Positions 1 to 9,616 of a stretch of DNA of 64,000 nt are shown here, piece after piece. The first letter of the stretch is position 1, and each line of letters starts with the position of its first letter. The notes under the pieces were generated by a model. That model ran no database searches. It was given only the letters and a program-made list of their open reading frames with translations, and had not been told where the DNA came from. Position numbers and translations under genes: made by a program. Origin of the DNA: a bacterium endosymbiont of Escarpia laminata (GTDB lineage: Bacteria > Pseudomonadota > Gammaproteobacteria > Chromatiales > Chromatiaceae); assembly GCA_003660235.1 (NCBI GenBank), contig QGON01000065.1:1-64000 (forward strand), written 5' to 3'.

Positions 1-275
1 GGCAAAATACTTTCGTCTCACTCCTCTTACGCATGGTGGCTTGAGTGCCAACTTTCAGGATGGTAAGAATTTCAGTGAAACTTCAGATCTAAACTACATT
101 GACATGTCCCCTCAAGCATGGCTCTGTGTCGGAGTGTCCATTTCAACATAATCCACGTTTGTTGAGATGTTTAGGTCAAAACATGACTTGATTAGAACTA
201 ATGTTCAGCCAGGCTCACGGATCGAGCCAGCAGTGACCACATAATATCACCAAGATCAGCAAGAGGAGTCCGATT

Positions 276-665
276 ATGGCGATGAACCCGATTCAGTTTC
301 AGGCTGGTATGAGTTTGAGCGAGTTGTTTGAACATTATGATGCCGAGAAACAATGCGAGGCGGCACTGGAAACTGCACGCTGGCCCCAAGGGTTTGATTT
401 CACACATTGTGGTGACAAGACCCATAGCCGATTTCATGAAGGACAACACACGTACTGGCAATGTAGCGCCTACCGCCACCAGACGAGTTTGCGTTCGGGC
501 ACGATTTTTCATGGTTCGAAGTTGCCACTGCGCAAATGGTTTCAGGCGATGTTCCTGATCAGCCAGTCGAAGAACAACAATTCGTATAGGAACTCCGGCT
601 TAATTTTTCCTCGTCTCAGCCAATTATTTGGGCCCACTTCTGTATATCGGAATAAACTCGTATAA
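276..665 (+). pseudogene. Remnant of IS1595-family (ISXO2-like) transposase, N-terminal part
   Basis: The first ~100 residues resemble the N-terminus of ISXO2-like transposases: an opening MAMNPIQFQAGMSLSELFEHY, then a zinc-ribbon region and a segment ending ISQSKNN. A ribosome site (AAGAGGAG, 261-268) precedes the ATG. Similarity stops near position 580 and the last ~28 residues are unrelated, so the catalytic DDE part is absent. The zinc ribbon is also decayed: where the family has CPxC and CxxC, only FTHC and WQCSAY remain, so two of four cysteines are lost. Nothing recognisable lies in 1-275; no terminal inverted repeat could be assigned. Family assignment is from recalled consensus. This is a dead IS fragment. 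Confidence 0.75.
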
Positions 666-701
666 CTGAGTGGACATTGACGAGAGTGGGCGCGCAGCTC
701 T

Positions 702-1436
702 TTAGTTTGCAAAATCCCCCCACAGGGTTTGCATGGCCGAGATAGCTGCCAGTGGGGCGGTTTCGGTACGCAGCACTCTGGGTCCCAACCTGATGCCGGT
801 GAACCCCTTCTCTTTTGCAATCTCTCTCTCTGCACCGGAGAGCCCTCCCTCCGGGCCAACCAGTATCTGCACATCCCCTTTGGGAGCAGGGATGTCTGTT
901 AGCGTGAGATGACTTCGATGGTCAAGCAATATACGGAGACTGGCAGAGCTGTTTTCAACTGCGGAGCTATAGCCGACTGGCTTATGCAGGATGGGGATAC
1001 GGCAGCGCCCGGACTGTTCACAGGCGCCGATGATGATCTTCTGCCAATGATCCATGCGCCGCACAAGCCGTTTGTCGTCCAATTTAACCACGCAGCGTTC
1101 AGAAAAGATCGGTTGGATCTCTGCAACGCCGAGTTCCACCGATTTCTGCAGTGCAAAATCCATGCGTTCGCCACGGGAGATGCCAATGGTCAGATGGATG
1201 TGCAATGGTGGGGGCAGCTCATGCCGAAGACAATTGGTTAATTCAGCTTCAACGGCGTTTTTCTGACATGTCAACAAGCGTGCAGCATATTCATTGCCGT
1301 TACCGTTGAAGAGCAGCAGATCTGCGCCCGGTTTGAGGCGCAGCACTTGGCTGAGGTGGTGTGAGGGTTCCTTCTCCAGAGTGACCGAACCTGTGTCGGC
1401 AAGATCCTGGTTGGTAAAGATGCGGGGGGTACGCAT
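702..1436 (-). CDS. rsmE: 16S rRNA (uracil-1498-N3)-methyltransferase RsmE
   Basis: A 244-residue protein of normal RsmE length. It makes m3U1498 in 16S rRNA of the 30S subunit using S-adenosylmethionine. Visible family signatures are the N-terminal PUA-like part (HHLSQVLRLKPG), the central SRGERMDFALQKSVELGV, and the C-terminal SPOUT knot motifs LVGPEGGLSGAE and IRLGPRVLRTETAPLAA, which form the SAM site. It is the last gene of the rnf run: its start lies 1 bp after the rnfE stop, so it is probably co-transcribed. The pairing with rnf looks positional rather than functional. Confidence 0.96.
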   Translation of the reverse strand: MRTPRIFTNQDLADTGSVTLEKEPSHHLSQVLRLKPGADLLLFNGNGNEYAARLLTCQKNAVEAELTNCLRHELPPPLHIHLTIGISRGERMDFALQKSVELGVAEIQPIFSERCVVKLDDKRLVRRMDHWQKIIIGACEQSGRCRIPILHKPVGYSSAVENSSASLRILLDHRSHLTLTDIPAPKGDVQILVGPEGGLSGAEREIAKEKGFTGIRLGPRVLRTETAPLAAISAMQTLWGDFAN

Positions 1437-1437
1437 C

Positions 1438-2136
1438 TCAGGACGCGCCGGCTTCAGCTCCGGATTCGATGGCCTCAGGTTTTGTCGCAGTTGTCTGTGC
1501 CAGCCGTTTATCGATCAGATTCTTTATTGCAATCATCAGGCCCAGACCGATAAATGCCCCCGGTGGCAGGATTGCAAGCAGCATGCCCTGGAAATCACTG
1601 CCCAGTGACAGACTCATGCCCTCAGCGGCAGCACCGAACATCAGATGGGCCTGGTCGAAAAGTGTGCCCTGGCCGATCAACTCGCGCATGCCTCCCAGTG
1701 TGACCAATACCAGTGTGAAACCCACACCGACACTCAGACCATCCACCAGCGAACGCAGCAGGTTGTTCTTGGATGCAAAGGCTTCAGCGCGACCGATGAT
1801 GGCGCAGTTGGTGACGATCAGAGGGATAAAGATACCGAGGATCTTGTGCAGTTCATGGAAGTAGGCGTTCATGCTCAATTCGATGGCGGTCACGAAGGAG
1901 GCGATGACCAGTACGAAGACCGGCAGCCGCACCTCTGATCTGACCAGATTGCGGATCAGCGATACCGTGCCGTTGGAAGCCACCAGCACCGCAGTGGTGG
2001 CAATGCCAAGCCCCAAGCCGTTGATTGCAGTGTTGGTCACCGCCAGCAGGGGGCAGAGACCGAGTAGGGCTACCAGTGCCTGGTTGCTGCTCCAGAGACC
2101 ATCTTTGATGATCCGGCCGAATCCGCTATTGCTCAT
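1438..2136 (-). CDS. rnfE: Electron transport complex subunit RnfE
   Basis: A 232-residue integral membrane subunit of the Rnf complex, which couples ferredoxin and NAD electron transfer to ion movement across the inner membrane. The N-terminal [20 protein letters not shown] and the [19 protein letters not shown] segment are diagnostic of RnfE and its paralogue RnfA. About six hydrophobic helices are evident, and the charged C-terminal tail is cytoplasmic by inference. The start overlaps the rnfG stop by 4 bp, indicating translational coupling. Confidence 0.96.
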   Translation of the reverse strand: MSNSGFGRIIKDGLWSSNQALVALLGLCPLLAVTNTAINGLGLGIATTAVLVASNGTVSLIRNLVRSEVRLPVFVLVIASFVTAIELSMNAYFHELHKILGIFIPLIVTNCAIIGRAEAFASKNNLLRSLVDGLSVGVGFTLVLVTLGGMRELIGQGTLFDQAHLMFGAAAEGMSLSLGSDFQGMLLAILPPGAFIGLGLMIAIKNLIDKRLAQTTATKPEAIESGAEAGAS

Positions 2137-2798
2137 GGCTTCTTATTCCCTTGTGGCTCTGGATCGGAGGCGGCTTTTTTATCATAGAGCGCATCACGAT
2201 GGTCTTTGACATAGAGTAGGGTTTTCTTGACCGCTTCGACGATAGAGCGAGGGGTGATGGTGGCGCCGGTGAACTGATCGAAGATGCCGCCGTCCCGTTT
2301 GACCTTCCAGTCCTGGAGTTTTGGATTGTTGAGGGATTTGTTATCGAAGCTGTAGATCCAGTCGGAGCGTGACTCTTCGATCTTGTCTCCCAGACCTGGC
2401 GTCTCTTTATGGGAGATAACGCGCACGCCACCCAATGTGCCGTCGTAACGTACGGCCACCAGCAGCTTAATCGGGCCGCTGTATCCACCGGGCACCACGG
2501 AGGTCAGTACGGTGGCCACTGGCTGTCCCATCAAACGGCCGCGATAGACGGTGGTCTGTGGGCTGCCGAGCATCTCCCGATCATTGATGATCAGGCTGTC
2601 GGTGGTCATGTCATTGTCCACCGTGTTGGAGGGCACCATGGTGCGCAGGCTGCGTAGCAGGGTCTCCCGCTCGTTGGCGGCAATACGATCCTTGGTGAAT
2701 TCATGGGTGAAGGCGACCAGTGTGCTACCGGCAATGGCAAACATGGCCAGAATCGAGCCCGCAATCACTACCGGATGTTTAACCATGGTTATCCCCAT
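2133..2798 (-). CDS. rnfG: Electron transport complex subunit RnfG (covalent FMN subunit)
   Basis: A 221-residue periplasmic-facing Rnf subunit with one N-terminal membrane anchor (about residues 8-30). The flavinylation motif [11 protein letters not shown] lies at residues 177-187; T180 is the threonine that receives FMN through a phosphoester bond in homologues. The upstream [17 protein letters not shown] segment is also conserved. The start shown overlaps rnfD by 20 bp; the internal Met5 (start at 2786) would shorten the overlap to 8 bp and is equally plausible. An ApbE flavin transferase is needed for maturation and none is encoded in this window. Confidence 0.95.
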   Translation of the reverse strand: MGITMVKHPVVIAGSILAMFAIAGSTLVAFTHEFTKDRIAANERETLLRSLRTMVPSNTVDNDMTTDSLIINDREMLGSPQTTVYRGRLMGQPVATVLTSVVPGGYSGPIKLLVAVRYDGTLGGVRVISHKETPGLGDKIEESRSDWIYSFDNKSLNNPKLQDWKVKRDGGIFDQFTGATITPRSIVEAVKKTLLYVKDHRDALYDKKAASDPEPQGNKKP

Positions 2799-3819
2799 GG
2801 CCGAACACCTGTGGCTGGGTGTAGTAGTCGATGGTGGGGGCCGCCATGTTCAGCAGCAGTACAGCGAAGGCCACGGCATCGGGGTAGCCGCCCCAGGTGC
2901 GGATGATATAGACCAGCATGCCGATGGCGACACCGTAGATCAGTTGTCCCTTTTTGGTGGTGCAGGCAGTCACCGGGTCAGTGGCAATAAAAAAAGCCCC
3001 GAGAATTGCACCGCCGCTAAAGACATGAAACAGGGCGAAGGGATAGCTTTCCGGGTCGAACAGGAAGGTAATCATCGCCAGCCCAGTCAGGCCTGCAAAG
3101 AAGGCCAGTGGGATATGCCAGGTGATGGTGCGCTTGTAGATGAGCCAGAGACCGCCCATCAGAAACCAGTTGCCGACCCACTCCCAACCGAGGCCACCAA
3201 AATCGCCCCACACCGGACTTTGGAAAATCTCGCTGATCATTTGACCCTGGTCGAGATTGGTGCGCATTCCGTCCAGTGGTGTCGCCATGGTAATGGCATC
3301 CCACTCGAGTCCAGTGGGTGGTGAGCTGGTAAAGATAGCACTGACTATCTGCATGAAATCCAGCGGATTGGTGCTGAGTACCGCTGGTGGCAGCCAGCTG
3401 GTCATGGGGATCGGCCAGGAGATCAGCAATAACACATAGGCCGCCATGGCTGGGTTGAATGGGTTGTAACCCAGGCCACCGTATAGCTGTTTCACCATGA
3501 TAATGGCGAAGGCCATGCCGATGACTGTCAGCCACCAGGGCAGCAGTGGTGGCACGGCGATGGCAAACAGAATGGCGGTGACTACGGCGCTGAGGTCATG
3601 GAGGGTGGGCATCACCGGGCGCTTGCGCAGTTTCAGCACCAGCGCCTCGAAGGCCACTGCCGAGAGCGTGGCGATGACAATATTGATCAATACGCCTGGA
3701 CCGAAATACCAGGTCATGGCCAGTACGCCCGGCAGCAGCGCAAGAATCACCTGCAGCATCACCTTATCGACGCTGCTGGAGCGATCGGTGTGGGGGGAAC
3801 TGAAGGTCTGGAACTGCAT
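2779..3819 (-). CDS. rnfD: Electron transport complex subunit RnfD (covalent FMN subunit)
   Basis: A 346-residue polytopic inner-membrane Rnf subunit. It starts with the typical SSPHTDRSSSVDKVM segment and contains GGLGYNPFNPAMAAYVLLLISWP and the flavinylation motif AITMATPLDG, with T180 as the expected FMN-linked threonine. The second half carries GGAILGAFFIATDPVTACTTKKG and the GYPDAVAFAVLLLNMAAPTID ending seen across RnfD/NqrB. It lies 8 bp after rnfC and overlaps rnfG, as in a single operon. Confidence 0.96.
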   Translation of the reverse strand: MQFQTFSSPHTDRSSSVDKVMLQVILALLPGVLAMTWYFGPGVLINIVIATLSAVAFEALVLKLRKRPVMPTLHDLSAVVTAILFAIAVPPLLPWWLTVIGMAFAIIMVKQLYGGLGYNPFNPAMAAYVLLLISWPIPMTSWLPPAVLSTNPLDFMQIVSAIFTSSPPTGLEWDAITMATPLDGMRTNLDQGQMISEIFQSPVWGDFGGLGWEWVGNWFLMGGLWLIYKRTITWHIPLAFFAGLTGLAMITFLFDPESYPFALFHVFSGGAILGAFFIATDPVTACTTKKGQLIYGVAIGMLVYIIRTWGGYPDAVAFAVLLLNMAAPTIDYYTQPQVFGHGDNHG

Positions 3820-3827
3820 TCCGTTAA

Positions 3828-5489
3828 CTACTCCTGGTCGGCTGTTGTTTCAGCTCGGTGTTTATCGACTGCATCGACCTGCTTCTGCTGCGCCGGTGTC
3901 AAATTGTCTGTGTTCTTGGGTGGGCTCTGCCGGGCTGCCTTTTTTGCTGCAGCCCGTTTCATCGCGGCTTCGATGGCTGCCTTTTTTGCATCCTCCCCCT
4001 TGGCGGCCGGTTTTACCGGTTTTTTCTTGCCGATATCTTCCTTCTTCTTGCGCAGACGGGCCTTTCGTTCCGCGTCGAGCCGTTCCAGACGGGCGACACG
4101 GAAGTCGTGGCGCTTCTTGGCGTGATCTGCAGTCTTCTGTTCTTTCTCCTTGGCCCAGCTTTCGGTTTTGGCAAAGCGGAAATAGTGCACCAGGGGGATA
4201 TGGGAGGGGCAGACGTGGGAGCAGCAGCCGCACTCGATACAGTCGAAAAGGTTGTAGTCCTGAACCTTCTCCAGCTCTCTGGCGCGACTGTACCAGTACA
4301 TCTGCTGGGGCAACAGATTCACCGGGCAGACTTCGGCGCAGCGGCCGCAGCGGATACAGGCGAGCGCGGGGCCTGCGGTGGGCACTTCCTCCTCGCTGGG
4401 GACGAGCAGGCAGTTGCTGCCCTTGGTGACCGGAACCTGATCGGTAGAGAGATTGAAGCCCATCATCGGGCCGCCCATGATCAGCTGGGACGATTTGCCG
4501 GTATAACCGCCGGCCTGTTCGATCAGGTCGGCCGCTGTGATACCGAGGGGCACCTCCATGTTGCAGGGGTTCGCGAGGCCCTCTCCCGTGAGGGTCACCA
4601 GACGTGAGATCAGCGGTCGTCCTTCGAGGACCGCATCGGCGATGGCTGCGGCGGTGGCCACATTGTGGCAGATCACGCCGAGTTGTGCGGGAAAGCCGCC
4701 GCTGGGCACCTCTCGCCCGGTCAGGATTTGGATCAGTTGCTTCTCGCCGCCGCTGGGATAGAGGGTGGGGATGCGCACTATCTCAATCGGATCGTCGTCC
4801 GTGAGGTGGCTGCGCAGGATGCTGATGGCGTCTGGTTTGTTGTCTTCGATACCGATCAGACACTCTTCCGCGCCGAGAATGTGCTGCAGGATGCGTACAC
4901 CGTTCAGTACTCTATCCGGGGCGTCCTGCATCAGCCGGTCGTCACAGGTGATGAAAGGTTCGCATTCCGCGCCGTTGATGATCAGGGTTTTGATCGCTTT
5001 ACCCGGTTTTAGCTTGATCGCTGCCGGGAAGGTGGCCCCGCCCAAACCGACGATACCCGCCTCACGAACCCGTTGCAGCAACAAGCTTTTATCAACATTT
5101 TGGAAGTCTTTGATTGGCGCCGGCAGATCGGTCCACTCCTCCTTGCCGTCAACTTCGAGCACTATCGCCGGGCCGTTCATACCGGAGGGGTGGGGAATTG
5201 GATACTCTTTGATGCCTCTGATGATTCCCGATGTGGGGGCATGGATGGGTGCGCAGACGGGAGCAGTATTGTCGGCGATCTTTTCTCCTTTCAGCACCCG
5301 GTCGCCAGGTTTTACCAGAGGGATCGCCGCTTCGCCGATGTGCTGACGCAGCGGCAGGATCAGCAGAGCGGGCATAGTGGCGGATGTCACGTCAGTCTGT
5401 AGAGACTGACGTTTGTTATCCGGCAGGTGCAGGCCGCCATGAAAACCCCATAACCGCCGCATCTTTCCTTTGCTTGATTCAACGTACAT
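3828..5489 (-). CDS. rnfC: Electron transport complex subunit RnfC
   Basis: A 553-residue peripheral subunit that binds NADH and FMN and carries two [4Fe-4S] clusters. The N-terminal FHGGLHLPDNK opening, the AGIVGLGGATFPAAIKL glycine-rich segment, and two ferredoxin motifs, CIRCGRCAEVCP (about residues 370-381) and CIECGCCSHVCP (about 409-420), are clear. The last ~120 residues are a Lys/Ala/Glu-rich tail of low complexity, a common and variable extension in gammaproteobacterial RnfC. The gene sits between rnfB and rnfD with 8-9 bp gaps. Confidence 0.96.
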   Translation of the reverse strand: MYVESSKGKMRRLWGFHGGLHLPDNKRQSLQTDVTSATMPALLILPLRQHIGEAAIPLVKPGDRVLKGEKIADNTAPVCAPIHAPTSGIIRGIKEYPIPHPSGMNGPAIVLEVDGKEEWTDLPAPIKDFQNVDKSLLLQRVREAGIVGLGGATFPAAIKLKPGKAIKTLIINGAECEPFITCDDRLMQDAPDRVLNGVRILQHILGAEECLIGIEDNKPDAISILRSHLTDDDPIEIVRIPTLYPSGGEKQLIQILTGREVPSGGFPAQLGVICHNVATAAAIADAVLEGRPLISRLVTLTGEGLANPCNMEVPLGITAADLIEQAGGYTGKSSQLIMGGPMMGFNLSTDQVPVTKGSNCLLVPSEEEVPTAGPALACIRCGRCAEVCPVNLLPQQMYWYSRARELEKVQDYNLFDCIECGCCSHVCPSHIPLVHYFRFAKTESWAKEKEQKTADHAKKRHDFRVARLERLDAERKARLRKKKEDIGKKKPVKPAAKGEDAKKAAIEAAMKRAAAKKAARQSPPKNTDNLTPAQQKQVDAVDKHRAETTADQE

Positions 5490-5498
5490 GCTGCTGGT

Positions 5499-6068
5499 CT
5501 ACTGCGACTGCGGTGCCGAGACGATCCCGGGGTGTTCACTGTCCGGGAAGGGCCAGCGCCAGCCACCGCTCTCCTGTGAAATCGGTTCCATCACGATGCA
5601 GTCCACCGGACAGGGCGGCAGGCAGAGTTCGCAGCCGGTGCATTCGGAAGCTATGACCACATGCATCTGCTTGGCGGCACCGATGATTGCATCCACTGGG
5701 CAGGCCTGCAGGCAGAGGGTGCAGCCGATGCACTCCTGCTCCTTGATCAGTGCAATCGCCTTGGGTTTCTCTTCGGCGGTTTCTTTGGAGAGCGCTACCG
5801 GATCGCGTCCCAGCAAGTCGGAGAGGGCAATCATGGTGGCTTCACCACCGGGAGGGCATAGATTGATCTCAGATTCCCCGCCGGCGATGGCTTCTGCGTA
5901 GGGGCGACAGCCCGCGAAGCCACACTGACCGCATTGGGTTTGGGGCAGCAGTGCCTCGATCTGATCGGTAACCGGATCGCCCTCAACATGAAAACGGATA
6001 TTGGCATAACCCAGCAGCAGGCCGAAGGCGGTGGCGAGGCAGGTGATGGTTAAGATGGCGATCAGCAT
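5499..6068 (-). CDS. rnfB: Electron transport complex subunit RnfB (iron-sulfur protein)
   Basis: A 189-residue subunit thought to accept electrons from or donate them to ferredoxin. It begins with a membrane anchor ([20 protein letters not shown]), followed by the four-cysteine Fe-S domain [11 protein letters not shown]...NLCPPGG and a two-cluster ferredoxin domain with [14 protein letters not shown] and [14 protein letters not shown]. An in-frame start at 6104 would overlap rnfA by 23 bp and add an atypical leader. The ATG at 6068, 13 bp after the rnfA stop and preceded by GGTGAAA, gives the usual N-terminus and was chosen. Confidence 0.95.
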   Translation of the reverse strand: MLIAILTITCLATAFGLLLGYANIRFHVEGDPVTDQIEALLPQTQCGQCGFAGCRPYAEAIAGGESEINLCPPGGEATMIALSDLLGRDPVALSKETAEEKPKAIALIKEQECIGCTLCLQACPVDAIIGAAKQMHVVIASECTGCELCLPPCPVDCIVMEPISQESGGWRWPFPDSEHPGIVSAPQSQ

Positions 6069-6081
6069 GGTTTCACCACTC

Positions 6082-6663
6082 TCAGTTGGCCACCAGGCCG
6101 GCAAAACCCATAAAGGTCATCGACATCAGACCTGCAGTGATCAATGCAATGGCGTTGCCCTGAAAGGGCTCTGGGACGTCGGCCACGGCGATCCGTTCGC
6201 GTATTGCGGCAAAGAGGACCAGCACCAGGGAGAAGCCGGCGGCAGCACCAAATCCATAGAGGGCGGATTCGACGAAGTTGTGCTGCTCCTGAGTATTCAA
6301 CAGTGCGACGCCGAGCACGGCGCAGTTGGTGGTGATCAGGGGCAGGAAGATGCCGAGCACCTGGTAGAGCATCGGGCTGGTCTTGTGCATCACCATCTCG
6401 GTGAACTGCACCACTACCGCGATCACCAGAATAAAGGCAATGGTGCGCAGGAACTCCAGCCCGAGGGGCAGTAAGAGATATTCGTTGATCAGATAGGCGC
6501 AGACGGATGAAAGTGTGAGCACGAAGGTGGTGGCCAGCCCCATGCCGGTGGCGGTTTCCAGCTTGCGTGAGACGCCCATGAAGGGGCAGAGTCCCAGAAA
6601 CTTCACCAATACGAAGTTGTTCACCAGGACGGTGCTGATTAGGATGAGGGCGTATTCTTTCAT
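6082..6663 (-). CDS. rnfA: Electron transport complex subunit RnfA
   Basis: A 193-residue integral membrane subunit and the first gene of the rnf operon. It shows the family opening [32 protein letters not shown] and the duplicated-helix motif [17 protein letters not shown], matching RnfE. With RnfE it forms the membrane core that holds a [2Fe-2S] cluster in solved Rnf/NQR structures. The operon promoter must lie in the 6664-6921 spacer, but no box stands out. Confidence 0.96.
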   Translation of the reverse strand: MKEYALILISTVLVNNFVLVKFLGLCPFMGVSRKLETATGMGLATTFVLTLSSVCAYLINEYLLLPLGLEFLRTIAFILVIAVVVQFTEMVMHKTSPMLYQVLGIFLPLITTNCAVLGVALLNTQEQHNFVESALYGFGAAAGFSLVLVLFAAIRERIAVADVPEPFQGNAIALITAGLMSMTFMGFAGLVAN

Positions 6664-6921
6664 CTATGGGTGTCAGGGCCTGTTAGCACTAAATTCAAAC
6701 ATCCGTCTAAGAATAGGCAACCGGGCCAATGGAAACAACTATCAGGTTATAGGTTATTTGCAGGAGCCGCTTCTGTTCAGAGGTCCCTTTGTTCATTTGT
6801 GGCTGGATTCCGTTGTCATTATGGGTTGATGGAGCCTTTAATTCCTTGATGATCCGCAACTTAGCGGGTACCTGGGCCGGTTCAAGCTTAGCGGAGCCGG
6901 CAACTGCCTCCTAATCGAACA
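6664..6921. other. Spacer upstream of rnfA
   Basis: No credible gene. It should hold the rnf promoter (minus strand). The part at about 6873-6911 (GGTTCAAGC, then GCGGAGCCGGCAACT) recurs in diverged form at 55215-55250, so it is probably a dispersed intergenic repeat. Confidence 0.5.
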
Positions 6922-7004
6922 TGTAGGATGTGGTGAGGTACGAACCGCATCAGTTGGGTCGGGAAACCTTAAACGATGCGGTTCGCAAGCTCACCGCATC
7001 CTAC
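6922..7004. repeat. Intergenic inverted repeat (REP/palindrome type)
   Basis: Two ~30-bp arms in inverted orientation: 6922-6951 (starting TGTAGGATGTGGTGAG, ending GAACCGCATC) and 6975-7004, whose reverse complement reads TGTAGGATGCGGTGAG and ends GCGAACCGCATC. They differ by about four changes. A 23-bp loop separates them. The element lies between the metG stop and rnfA and could fold in RNA. It has the look of a dispersed bacterial palindromic repeat; copies elsewhere cannot be checked here. Confidence 0.7.
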
Positions 7005-7016
7005 ATCTGCTATGGA

Positions 7017-9068
7017 CTATTTTACCTTCATCCCAGGCTGCGCGCCTTCATCCGGGTTGAGAATAAAGAGCTCCTTACCGCCGGGACCGGCTGCCAACAC
7101 CATGCCCTCGGAGAGACCGAAGCGCATCTTTCGTGGCGCCAGATTGGCCACCATCACCGTCAGCCTGCCCTGCAGATCTTCGGGCCGATAGGCCGACTTG
7201 ATACCGGCAAAGACGTTGCGGGTTTCGCCGCCGATATCCAGTGTCAGTTGCAGCAGCTTGTCAGCGCCCTCCACAGGATTGGCCTCGACGATTTTTGCGA
7301 TACGCAGGTCGAGCTTGGCGAAGTCGTCAAAATCGATAGTGTCGGCGATCGGGTTCTCGGCCAGGGGACCGGCGGTCTTCTCGGGTTCGATCGCCTGTTT
7401 TGCACCCTCTTCCTTCAAGTCTTCCTTGGAGTGTTCCAGCATGGCATCGATCTGTTTTTCATCGACCCGGGTCATCAGCGGTTTGAACTTTGTGATCTGG
7501 TGTCCGGTAAGTGGCGTGGCGAGTCTATCCCAGGTGAGCGGTTCCACCTGCAGGAAAGCCTCGGACTTCTCAGCAGTGCCCGGCAGGATGGGAGACAGAT
7601 AGCCGATCAGCACACGGAACAGGTTGATGCCCATGGAGCAGATGTCGTGCAGCTCCTGGTCCTTGCCTTCCTCCTTGGCGATTACCCAAGGCTGTTTCTC
7701 GTCGATGTACTGGTTGGCCTTGTCGGCAAGTCCCATGATGGCGCGCACGGCATGACCGAATTCTCGCTTCTCGTAGTGTTCTGCGATGGTGTGACCTGCA
7801 GCGATGAATTCGTCGAACAGGGCCGGCTCGGAGAGGCTGTCAGAAAGCTTGCTGTCGAAACGTTTCTTGATGAAACCGGCACAGCGGCTGGCGATGTTGA
7901 CCACCTTGCCCACCAGGTCAGAGTTTACCCGCTGGGCGAAGTCCTTCAGGTTGAGGTCGATGTCGTCGACGCCTGAGCTGAGTTTGGCGGCAAAGTAGTA
8001 GCGCAGATACTCCGGATTCAGATGATCCAGATAGGTGCTGGCTTTGATGAAAGTGCCGCGGGACTTTGACATCTTCTTGCCGTCCACGGTGAGAAAACCG
8101 TGGGCAAAGATGGCGCTGGGGGTGCGGAAACCTGCGCCGTGCAGCATTGCCGGCCAGAACAGCGCGTGGAAATAGATGATGTCCTTGCCGATGAAGTGGT
8201 AGAGCTCGGTGTCGGCATCCGGCTTCCAGAAGGCGTCGAAGTCCAGATCCTCGGTCTTGTCGCAGAGATTGCGGAAACTCGCCATGTAACCGATGGGGGC
8301 GTCGAGCCAGACGTAGAAATATTTACCCGGATGATCGGGAATCTCAAAGCCGAAATAGGGCGCATCACGGGAGATATCCCACTCCTGCAGACCGGTCTCA
8401 AACCACTCGTCGAGTTTGTTGGAGACCTCTGTCTGCAGGTGGCCGCCTTTGGTCCAGTCCTGCAGCATCTCCTCGAAATCGGCCAGTTTGAAGAAGTAGT
8501 GATCCGATTTGCGCGCTTCGGGTTTGGCGCCGGAGACGGCGGAGACCGGGTTTATTAATTCGGCAGGGGAGTAGCTGGCGCCACAGACCTCGCAGTTGTC
8601 GCCATACTGATCCTCGGCCCCGCACTTGGGACAGGTGCCCTTGATGAAACGGTCCGGCAGAAACATCTTCTCCACCGGGTCATAGGCTTGGGTGATCTCG
8701 CGTCGCGCGATGTGTCCACTATCCCGGTTGCGTTCGTAGATGGTGGTGGCGCAGACTTTATTCTCTTCCGAGTGGGTCGAGTGGTAGTTGTCGAAACCGA
8801 CGCGAAAGGCGCTGAAATCAGCCTGGTGTTCTTCGGCAACCCGGGCGATGAGTTGTTCCGGCTCGATCCCTTCCAGCCGGGCACGCAGCATGATCGGTGT
8901 GCCGTGGGCATCGTCGGCGCAGCAGTAGATGCACTGGTTTCCACGCATCTTCTGGAATCGTACCCAGATGTCGGTCTGAATGTACTCCACCATGTGGCCG
9001 ATATGGATCGGTCCGTTGGCATAGGGCAGGGCGCTGGTGACGAGGATTTTGCGCGGTGTGTCGTTCAT
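7017..9068 (-). CDS. metG: Methionyl-tRNA synthetase
   Basis: A 683-residue class I synthetase that charges tRNA-Met in the cytoplasm. The HIGH signature is at residues 22-25 ([11 protein letters not shown]), and [10 protein letters not shown] follows in the second half of the Rossmann domain. The zinc knuckle has four cysteines ([18 protein letters not shown]), as in the E. coli-type enzyme. The C-terminal ~110 residues ([30 protein letters not shown]) are the EMAP/Trbp111-like tRNA-binding and dimerisation domain. The start ATG follows GGAACAG. It is a single-gene unit on the minus strand. Confidence 0.98.
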   Translation of the reverse strand: MNDTPRKILVTSALPYANGPIHIGHMVEYIQTDIWVRFQKMRGNQCIYCCADDAHGTPIMLRARLEGIEPEQLIARVAEEHQADFSAFRVGFDNYHSTHSEENKVCATTIYERNRDSGHIARREITQAYDPVEKMFLPDRFIKGTCPKCGAEDQYGDNCEVCGASYSPAELINPVSAVSGAKPEARKSDHYFFKLADFEEMLQDWTKGGHLQTEVSNKLDEWFETGLQEWDISRDAPYFGFEIPDHPGKYFYVWLDAPIGYMASFRNLCDKTEDLDFDAFWKPDADTELYHFIGKDIIYFHALFWPAMLHGAGFRTPSAIFAHGFLTVDGKKMSKSRGTFIKASTYLDHLNPEYLRYYFAAKLSSGVDDIDLNLKDFAQRVNSDLVGKVVNIASRCAGFIKKRFDSKLSDSLSEPALFDEFIAAGHTIAEHYEKREFGHAVRAIMGLADKANQYIDEKQPWVIAKEEGKDQELHDICSMGINLFRVLIGYLSPILPGTAEKSEAFLQVEPLTWDRLATPLTGHQITKFKPLMTRVDEKQIDAMLEHSKEDLKEEGAKQAIEPEKTAGPLAENPIADTIDFDDFAKLDLRIAKIVEANPVEGADKLLQLTLDIGGETRNVFAGIKSAYRPEDLQGRLTVMVANLAPRKMRFGLSEGMVLAAGPGGKELFILNPDEGAQPGMKVK

Positions 9069-9616
9069 CGTATAGCTGTTCCGGTGGATCGGTTTTCAAG
9101 TTCACCCTGGCGCAGGGTGAAAACGCAACATTGTCGCATATTTAGGTTGGAGAAAGGAGCCTGCGGGATGCCCTCTCCCGCAGTAGGGCGACTTTATCAC
9201 CGGCTGTCCGGCTGTCCATCCGAAGCTGCGGCAGCAGATAAGCCAGAGTTACAAGGCTGTCAATACTTGTGCCGGTCAGGCGGCGGCAGAGGTAACCAGA
9301 TCCCGAGCCTGGACCAGCGCAGCAAATTCCCAGTTTGGCATATTGTCCATCCATTAGTTGCTTGAGAACTTTGGATATGGAGCCTGACACTAACTTATCA
9401 ATACGTATGTGCGTATGTGAAGAAATATGCTGTTTCTCCGCTGAGATAATATGCAGGGGGTTTTCCCGGTAGAGATATTCGGGGCAGTCGTGCTTATTCC
9501 ACGTCGATTACTTCGAGTCCCCCTCTCTCTGTGGTGACAGGTGGGGGCTGGAATACACGCATAGATCAGAGTCGTCGCAAATGGAAACGCTCGGATCGGC
9601 AGGAGAGAGTGACAAA
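9069..9616. other. Spacer between the HD-GYP gene and metG
   Basis: No gene is supported in these ~550 bases. The metG promoter should lie here. A perfect 9-bp hairpin with a 3-base loop (TTCACCCTG/CAGGGTGAA, 9101-9121) sits 32 bp upstream of metG. It has no T-run, so it could be a leader structure rather than a terminator. A minus-strand frame at 9142-9390 has no family resemblance and was not called. A short duplication (GTATGTGC/GTATGTGA) lies near 9403-9420. Confidence 0.5.

Noticed and set aside
9142..9390. 82-residue minus-strand frame between the HD-GYP gene and metG
   Set aside because: No family resemblance, no ribosome site and no conserved neighbours; treated as spacer.
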